Assembly (NCBI GenBank): GCA_017501175.1
Contig: JAFVXK010000004.1
Span: forward strand, 1 to 10,855
From: Clostridia bacterium
Lineage (GTDB): Bacteria; Bacillota_A; Clostridia; Oscillospirales; CAG-272
Length of the DNA: 10,855 nucleotides
Reading direction: 5' to 3'
Below, in pieces: positions 6,292 to 10,855 of the stretch (its first letter is position 1; each line of letters starts with the position of its first letter). A program made the translations under genes and the position numbers. Under the pieces are notes generated by a model. It was not told where the DNA came from and searched no databases. It saw only the letters and a list, made by a program, of their open reading frames with translations.

Positions 6292-8025
6292 ATGGCTTTT
6301 GACGCTTGTATGATGCGCGCGGTGCTCACCGAATTTAGAGGCGAGTTTCCCGAGGCTAAAATAGAAAAGGTGCTTCAACCGCAAAACGACGAGGTTGACC
6401 TTGTTATTAAGCACGCGGGCTGTGTTCGCCGTCTGGTTTTCAACGTAGGACCTAACGCGCCGAGACTTCAGCTTTCTGACACCGCAAAGGAAAATCCCGT
6501 GAAAGCGCCGATGTTCTGTATGCTTTTGCGTAAATATTTTGTCGGCGCGCGGATAGTGGGCGTAACTCAGCCAGGCTTTGACCGTATAGCAGATTTTGAG
6601 GTCGCTTGCTATGACGAAATGGGCTTTGCTGCAACCAAGCATATTATTTGCGAAATAATGGGCAAGTACGCCAATCTCATCGTAACAGACGGAGATATGA
6701 AGGTTCTCGCAGCGCTCAAGATAATAGATTTTGCCGCCAGCACGGTAAGACAGGTGCTCCCCGGACTTAAATATCAAATTCCCGAAAAGCAGGACAAGCT
6801 ATTACCTCTTACGGTTGACAAAGCGCTCTTCTTTGAGAAGCTTGCCGAGTTTCCGCCCGAAAAAAGCGGAGAAAAATTCATCACTCAGACCTATTCGGGC
6901 ATCGCAACGCAGATAGCTCACGAGCTTGTCTATCGCACGGCGGGAGAAATTGACGTCCCCGTCTGCAACATTGACGCCGAAGCATTTTTCTCGGTATTTT
7001 CCAAATGGCAGGAATTGCTTATTGGGGAGAGCTATACACCTACTGCCATCTACCGTGACGGAGCGCCCACGGATTACTCCTATATGAGTATAACTTATCT
7101 TGACGGCGCAGGAGAAAAGCGCACCTATACCCGTCTTGGCGAAATGTTCGATGAATATTTTTCGGACAAGGACCGCACCGAGAGAATACGCCAGCGCGCA
7201 AAGGACCTGCTTCGCCTTTTGTCAAGCGCAAAGCAGAGAACCGAGAAGAAGCTTGCTATTCAGCGCGAGGCTCTCCTTGACAGCGAGAAGGGGGAGGAGC
7301 ATAAGAAAAACGGCGACCTCATAACCGCGAACCTATACAGACTTGAGCGCGGAATGACGTCGTTTACAACCGTTGATTACTACGACGAGAATTGTCCCGA
7401 GATAACCGTGCCGCTTAATCCAATGCTTTCGCCATCTCAAAACGCGCAGAAGGCGTATAAGCTCTACAATAAATGCAAAACCGCAAAAGAGGTTCTCACC
7501 GAGCAAATAAAGCTATGGGAGGCGGAGCTTTGCTACCTTGACAGCGTTCACGCCTTTCTTGAGAGAGCAGAGTGCGAGCAGGACCTCGTTGAAATACGCG
7601 AGGAGCTTTATACCTCGGGATATGCCTCAAGGCTTCGCGGATACAAGCCTCAAAAGCAGATAAAGGCGCGTCCGATGGAGTTTGAAACGTCGGGCGGGTA
7701 CAGACTGCTCGTCGGCAGAAACAATATACAGAATGACCGTCTGACCTTTAAGATAGCCGACAAGGCGGATATATGGTTTCATACCAAGGATATACCCGGC
7801 TCTCACGTTATAATGGTGACCGGCGGAGAAGAGCCCTCGGAGCGCGATTATACCGAGGCGGCGGAGATTGCCGCGTACTTCTCACAGGCAAAGGGCGACG
7901 TCGTCGCGGTTGATTATACCCTCGTCAAAAATATAAAAAAGCCGCAGGGCGCAAAGCCGGGCTTCGTCATCTATAAAACAAACTACACCGCTTTCGTCAA
8001 GCCGAAAGAGCCTAAGGAAAAATAA
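6292..8025 (+). CDS. rqcH: RqcH, Rqc2/NEMF-family ribosome quality control factor
   Basis: A 577-residue NFACT protein. Bacterial RqcH binds obstructed 50S subunits carrying peptidyl-tRNA and recruits tRNA-Ala to add C-terminal alanine tails that mark stalled chains for degradation. The N-terminal NFACT-N domain (older name FbpA) begins MAFDACMM and includes the DR pair at 97-98 and EIM at 121-123, the residues reported as important in Bacillus subtilis RqcH, at the same numbering. The middle (about 295-450) is the helix-hairpin-helix/coiled-coil region with GDLITANLY and NAQKAYKLYNK. The C-terminal NFACT-R/DUF814 domain contains WFHTKDIPGSHVIM and the GAKPGFVIYKTNYT ending. AGGAGG lies about 6 bases before the ATG. 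Homologues were first annotated as fibronectin-binding proteins; the intact DR motif favours an active RqcH. Confidence 0.96.
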   Translation: MAFDACMMRAVLTEFRGEFPEAKIEKVLQPQNDEVDLVIKHAGCVRRLVFNVGPNAPRLQLSDTAKENPVKAPMFCMLLRKYFVGARIVGVTQPGFDRIADFEVACYDEMGFAATKHIICEIMGKYANLIVTDGDMKVLAALKIIDFAASTVRQVLPGLKYQIPEKQDKLLPLTVDKALFFEKLAEFPPEKSGEKFITQTYSGIATQIAHELVYRTAGEIDVPVCNIDAEAFFSVFSKWQELLIGESYTPTAIYRDGAPTDYSYMSITYLDGAGEKRTYTRLGEMFDEYFSDKDRTERIRQRAKDLLRLLSSAKQRTEKKLAIQREALLDSEKGEEHKKNGDLITANLYRLERGMTSFTTVDYYDENCPEITVPLNPMLSPSQNAQKAYKLYNKCKTAKEVLTEQIKLWEAELCYLDSVHAFLERAECEQDLVEIREELYTSGYASRLRGYKPQKQIKARPMEFETSGGYRLLVGRNNIQNDRLTFKIADKADIWFHTKDIPGSHVIMVTGGEEPSERDYTEAAEIAAYFSQAKGDVVAVDYTLVKNIKKPQGAKPGFVIYKTNYTAFVKPKEPKEK

Positions 8026-8027
8026 AA

Positions 8028-8600
8028 ATGGTAGATTTAACAGGACTTCATAAGCACTTTATACTAGAGCATCTTAAAGAGGGCGAGGTTGCCGTTGATT
8101 TCACGATGGGAAACGGAAACGACACGCTCTTTCTCTCGAAAACCGTGGGGACGGAAGGCAGAGTTTACGCCTTTGACATTCAAGAGGACGCCTTGACATC
8201 AACTCGCGCGCACCTCAAGGAAAACGGCGCGCCCGAAAACTATACTCTCATCTGCGCCTCGCACCACAGAGTAAAGGAGTTCGTAAAAGAGCCGATAAAG
8301 GCGGGAATGTTCAACCTCGGCTATCTCCCAAGAAGCGGCAGAAAGACCCTCTACACGATGCGCGAAACCACAATGCCGGCGGTGGAGGCGGCAATAGACC
8401 TTCTTTTGCCCGACGGAGTACTGATAGTCGCGATATATCCCGGACACGAGGAGGGCGCGCTTGAGGGCGATATGCTGAGAGAGTATTTTAAAGGGCTCTC
8501 AAAGTACCGCATCTGCGCCTCGGAGTTTCATATACTCAACTCCCCAACCTCGCCTTATTTCTTCCTAATCGAAAAATCACCTAGAAAATTCGAGGATTAA
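8028..8600 (+). CDS. mnmM: MnmM (YtqB-type) tRNA wobble-uridine methyltransferase
   Basis: A 190-residue class I SAM-dependent methyltransferase of the YtqB family, formerly called putative rRNA methylase. In Bacillota the family carries out the last step of mnm5(s2)U34 synthesis in tRNA, methylating the aminomethyl group and replacing the methylase domain of MnmC. Visible motifs are the SAM-binding DFTMGNGNDT (24-33), FDIQEDAL (49-56), the highly characteristic FNLGYLPRSG (95-104), YPGHEEG (137-143) and the N171 region near the C-terminus. The ATG is 2 bases after the rqcH stop, and its AAGGA ribosome binding site lies inside the rqcH 3' end, so translation is probably coupled. It is the last gene of the operon and is followed by a strong terminator. 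Confidence 0.93.
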   Translation: MVDLTGLHKHFILEHLKEGEVAVDFTMGNGNDTLFLSKTVGTEGRVYAFDIQEDALTSTRAHLKENGAPENYTLICASHHRVKEFVKEPIKAGMFNLGYLPRSGRKTLYTMRETTMPAVEAAIDLLLPDGVLIVAIYPGHEEGALEGDMLREYFKGLSKYRICASEFHILNSPTSPYFFLIEKSPRKFED

Positions 8601-8612
8601 GCAAAATGAAAA

Positions 8613-8650
8613 GCAGGAACACCGAAAGCCCGTGTTCCTGCAAATTTTTT
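8613..8650. terminator. shared terminator of convergent transcripts
   Basis: A perfect 10-base-pair stem GCAGGAACAC/GTGTTCCTGC (8613-8622 with 8632-8641) with a 9-base loop is followed rightward by AAATTTTTT and leftward by CTTTTCATTTT. It ends the mnmM operon and probably also the leftward esterase transcript, whose stop codon adjoins it. Confidence 0.9.
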
Positions 8651-9449
8651 ATTTTTCCAAAAAGCCAAAAAGAATAAGCCAACGGCGAAGAAGCTCGGTC
8701 CAGATTGAAACGTGCGCGCCCTCCTCGCTTTTGCCGAGGGCAAGGCCGTGTCTGCCAAACGGGAAAATATGCATCTCGGCAGGAACGCCAAGCTCCCTTA
8801 ATCTTTTTGCGTAGGCGTAAGTGCCGAGCACGTCAACCATCTGGTCTGCTGCGGTGTGCCATATAAACGCAGGGGGAGTTTTTTCGTCGGCAATTAAAGT
8901 TGGGTCGTAGGCATCGGCAATAGTCCCTGCTTCCTTGCCGAGAAGATTGACGTAAGTACCGGGGTTGCTGTTGAAGGTAGTTACGGGGTAGCAAAGTATC
9001 TGCGCGTTTGGAAGATAGTCAATCTCGTCAAGCGCGTCGACGCCCTCGCCCTCGAGCTTTTCACGGTAGGTAGAGGCGATAGCCGATAGGTGACCACCGG
9101 CAGACGAGCCCATAACGGCAATTTTGTCGGGGTCAATACCGAATTTCTCTCCGTTTGCTCTTACAAATCTCACAGCACGCCTCGCGTCAAGCAGAGGGTC
9201 GGGGAAAATGTCGGGGGCAACTCTGTTCGTAATTCTGTAATCTACGACAAAGGTGTCAATGCCATACCCGTTCAGAAATTCAGCGTATTCGGCGTCCTCG
9301 TAAGCCATTCGAGCACCGTAGCCGCCGCCGGCGAATATTATAATCGCACCGCGTCCCTTTTTCTCTTCGGCGGGGTAGTAGTGAATTCTTGGGATTTCTC
9401 TGTGGGTTTTGCCGGGAACTTCTCCCTGCCATAATTCAAAGCTTTGCAT
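8649..9449 (-). CDS. alpha/beta hydrolase, acetyl-esterase-like
   Basis: A 266-residue serine hydrolase. The oxyanion segment FAGGGYG is at 39-45. The nucleophile motif GSSAGGH gives S116, the likely acid is D202 (HTAADQMVD) and the likely histidine is H234 (FGRHGLAL). This arrangement matches the acetyl xylan esterase/BD-FAE type group of the alpha/beta hydrolases, many of which remove acetyl groups from plant polysaccharides or sugar esters. There is no signal peptide, so it would act in the cytoplasm on imported oligosaccharides or other small esters (inference). AAGGAG lies about 8 bases before the ATG. It is the second gene of a leftward pair, 26 bases after the membrane protein gene. 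Its exact substrate cannot be read. Confidence 0.9.
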   Translation of the reverse strand: MQSFELWQGEVPGKTHREIPRIHYYPAEEKKGRGAIIIFAGGGYGARMAYEDAEYAEFLNGYGIDTFVVDYRITNRVAPDIFPDPLLDARRAVRFVRANGEKFGIDPDKIAVMGSSAGGHLSAIASTYREKLEGEGVDALDEIDYLPNAQILCYPVTTFNSNPGTYVNLLGKEAGTIADAYDPTLIADEKTPPAFIWHTAADQMVDVLGTYAYAKRLRELGVPAEMHIFPFGRHGLALGKSEEGAHVSIWTELLRRWLILFGFLEK

Positions 9450-9475
9450 AGTAGCTCTCCTTATATGTAGAGTAA

Positions 9476-10174
9476 TTAAATTTCTTTCGACAGAAGTTTT
9501 TTTCTTAATTTAATCGCAACGAGCTGGGCGAAGAGTAGCTCAAGAAGAAGCATTATAAAGCTGACTGATATATAGACAATCTCGCCGACTTGGTACGTAC
9601 CCGTGTACGCGATTAAGTAATTCACAGTGTCTATGACTTCAAGGACAAGGTTTACCGTGAAAATAACGCCGCCCGAAATAAAGACACCTACGGTGAATTC
9701 GTTTGAAAAATCAAAGGGGATATAAGAGGCGCTGACGCACTCGCCAAAGCTGCGTCCGTTGCGCTTTGCGATAACGTCGGTCACCATATAAATAGTGAAG
9801 GACAAAAGACATACGGCAAGGCAGTCAACTATTACCGTCGCCAGTGCCGCAGGGATAGCAACGAGCAACGACTCCTCGGTCAGAAGTCCGCCGTCGATGA
9901 AGTAAAGATAGTAGTACGGATAGGCGTAAGCCACCTTGCCAAGCGTGATAAAGGGAGCGAGCCAGAGCGCCTTAAAGCCGTAATTCGCCATAGCCGCCGA
10001 CACCGCCGCCGCTGCGACTACGGGAAGCGCAAAGTCAATAGCTTCGCCGACAAAATACCTCACGTACTCGACGTAATCGTTCATAACAATGTACGTTGAA
10101 ATATAAAAGAGGAGAAAATTCAAAAGATTAACTCCAAAAAAGCGCAAAAAATATCTGCCGAAAAGCTTTCTCAT
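9476..10174 (-). CDS. multi-pass membrane protein of unknown function
   Basis: A 232-residue very hydrophobic protein that I do not recognise. Likely membrane segments are at about residues 10-31, 46-63, 68-92, 103-134 (possibly two), 160-180 and 195-222, so five to seven passes. The basic N-terminus (MRKLFGRYFLRF) and C-terminus (KLRKKLLSK) suggest both ends are cytoplasmic. A polar loop at about 135-158 (AKRNGRSFGE) separates the two halves. There is no known transporter or enzyme motif. The upstream GGCGGTGA is an acceptable ribosome binding site 4 bases before the ATG. It is co-transcribed with the esterase gene; a functional link, such as transport of an acetylated substrate, is only a possibility. 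Confidence 0.82.
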   Translation of the reverse strand: MRKLFGRYFLRFFGVNLLNFLLFYISTYIVMNDYVEYVRYFVGEAIDFALPVVAAAAVSAAMANYGFKALWLAPFITLGKVAYAYPYYYLYFIDGGLLTEESLLVAIPAALATVIVDCLAVCLLSFTIYMVTDVIAKRNGRSFGECVSASYIPFDFSNEFTVGVFISGGVIFTVNLVLEVIDTVNYLIAYTGTYQVGEIVYISVSFIMLLLELLFAQLVAIKLRKKLLSKEI

Positions 10175-10201
10175 TTTTCACCGCCAAAAAGTTTATACCC
10201 C

Positions 10202-10230
10202 ATTTTATCACACCTTCTCCTCTTTTGCAA
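10202..10230 (-). promoter_or_regulatory. promoter of the membrane protein-esterase pair
   Basis: On the minus strand TTGCAA (10225-10230), a 17-base spacer and TAAAAT (10202-10207) preceded by TGA, which makes an extended -10. Transcription should start near 10195, about 20 bases before the ATG. Confidence 0.75.
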
Positions 10231-10323
10231 TATGAAGAGCAAAAAAAGAGAAAAAACTTGGTGCATCAACAGAGGGTAAATGTTAACAAACTGTAAATTT
10301 TGTCTTTTGTAAGAAACTTTCTC
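10231..10323. other. A/T-rich divergent intergenic stretch
   Basis: This separates the leftward membrane-protein promoter from the rightward rpsB promoter. It holds A- and T-rich runs that could serve as UP elements for the rpsB promoter and an isolated GTTAAC palindrome. I see no gene, terminator or convincing repeat here. Confidence 0.5.
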
Positions 10324-10352
10324 TTGCAAATTCCCCTCGCGTGTGTTATTAT
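10324..10352 (+). promoter_or_regulatory. promoter of rpsB
   Basis: TTGCAA (10324-10329), a 17-base spacer and TATTAT (10347-10352) preceded by TGT, giving an extended -10 (TGTTATTAT). Transcription should start near 10359, leaving a leader of about 120 bases before the rpsB ATG. Confidence 0.82.
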
Positions 10353-10359
10353 ATTAAGG

Positions 10360-10457
10360 CGCGCTCAGCGCGACAAATTATATCTCACATAGCGGGTAGG
10401 TTCGCTGCCGGTGCTTTCGGTATGTCCGACAGTCGCAGCGTTGTGCCGCTATGGCGG
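10360..10457 (+). promoter_or_regulatory. structured 5' leader of rpsB, probable autoregulatory element
   Basis: The leader RNA can fold into nested helices. A 5' hairpin CGCGC-TCA-GCGCG is at 10360-10372. An 8-base outer helix pairs CATAGCGG (10388-10395) with CCGCTATG (10446-10453). Inside it CGCTGC (10403-10408) pairs with GCAGCG (10435-10440), and TCGG (10417-10420) pairs with CCGA (10426-10429). The 3' arm of the outer helix can instead form a local hairpin CCGC-TATG-GCGG (10446-10457) just before the AAGGAGGA ribosome binding site (10466-10473). Ribosomal protein leaders often bind their own product; control by S2 is an inference. Confidence 0.65.
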
Positions 10458-10481
10458 AAAAACCAAAGGAGGAACATTAAA

Positions 10482-10855
10482 ATGTTCGAAATCACAATCA
10501 AGCAGTTGCTTGAAGCAGGCGTTCACTTCGGTCACCCGACCAAGAAGTGGAATCCGAAGATGGCAGAGTACATCTTCACCCAGAGAAACGGTATTCATAT
10601 CGTTGACCTTCAGAAGACCGTCAAGAAGTTCGAGGAGGCGTACAACTACGTTTCCGAGCTTGGACAGGCAGGCGGCACTATGCTCTTCGTTGGTACTAAG
10701 AAGCAGGCAGCCGACACCATCAAGGAAGAGGCTCAGAGATGCGGAATGTACTACGTAAACGCTCGTTGGCCCGGCGGTATGCTCACCAACTTCAACACCA
10801 TTCGTAAGTCTATCAAGCGTCTTAAGGACCTTGAGAAGATGCAGGCTGACGGCAC
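10482..10855 (+). CDS. rpsB: ribosomal protein S2, N-terminal part (cut by window edge)
   Basis: The first 124 complete codons of the small-subunit protein S2, running off the right edge. The start [20 protein letters not shown] is the classic S2 N-terminus and is followed by [33 protein letters not shown] and [16 protein letters not shown], all strongly conserved. Family length is about 230-260 residues, so roughly half is present. AAGGAGGA lies 8 bases before the ATG. S2 is a late-assembling 30S protein located between head and body; the next gene in most bacteria is tsf (elongation factor Ts). Codon use is shifted to the highly expressed set (AAG, AAC, TTC, GGC) compared with the neighbours. 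Confidence 0.97.
   Translation, partial: MFEITIKQLLEAGVHFGHPTKKWNPKMAEYIFTQRNGIHIVDLQKTVKKFEEAYNYVSELGQAGGTMLFVGTKKQAADTIKEEAQRCGMYYVNARWPGGMLTNFNTIRKSIKRLKDLEKMQADG

Noticed and set aside
6211..6777. 188-residue open frame on the minus strand overlapping the start of rqcH
   Set aside because: It is antisense to the conserved NFACT-N domain and has no ribosome binding site or motif.
10360..10457. Known metabolite riboswitch ahead of rpsB
   Set aside because: I see no conserved core of a riboswitch class I know, and the downstream gene is a ribosomal protein, which fits a protein-binding leader better.
10411..10758. 115-residue open frame on the plus strand over the rpsB leader and start
   Set aside because: It is out of frame with rpsB, whose translated sequence is unmistakable S2; the overlap is a shadow.

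Overview
The window looks like chromosomal DNA from a Bacillota bacterium, most likely class Clostridia and possibly an uncultured gut lineage. The reasons are strong AGGAGG-type ribosome binding sites, near-consensus sigma-A promoters with 17-base spacers, RqcH and the YtqB/MnmM-type methyltransferase (both typical of Bacillota), and compact hairpin-plus-T-run terminators. The taxonomic call is inference; there is no rRNA to anchor it. No insertion sequence, CRISPR array or phage gene is visible.

Layout. 1-210: two leftward tRNA genes, a tRNA-Tyr(GTA) cut by the window edge and a complete tRNA-Thr(TGT), with an almost perfect promoter. 215-1039: a leftward AraC-type regulator with its own terminator. 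1100-3660: a tandem pair of 366-residue CapA-like (PGA_cap, metallophosphatase-fold) proteins, divergent from the regulator, about 83 percent identical by hand count, each with its own promoter and terminator. 3704-8650: a five-gene rightward operon coding for a radical SAM/SPASM protein, a CCA-adding tRNA nucleotidyltransferase, an unrecognised 143-residue protein, RqcH and MnmM, ending in a strong hairpin shared with the convergent genes. 8649-10230: a leftward pair, a multi-pass membrane protein followed by an acetyl-esterase-like alpha/beta hydrolase. 10324-10855: the rpsB promoter, a structured 5' leader, and the first 124 codons of ribosomal protein S2, cut by the window edge.

How the parts fit. 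Much of the window is translation machinery: tRNAs, 3'-CCA maturation/repair, ribosome-associated quality control (RqcH), tRNA wobble-uridine modification (MnmM) and ribosomal protein S2. The accessory part is the AraC/CapA-like cassette. Its CapA-like proteins lack the usual membrane anchor and are probably cytosolic enzymes of unknown substrate. The points most worth a second look are this duplicated cassette, the folded rpsB leader with two mutually exclusive pairings, and the unidentified gene between cca and rqcH. I did not find a clearly new defence or mobile system.
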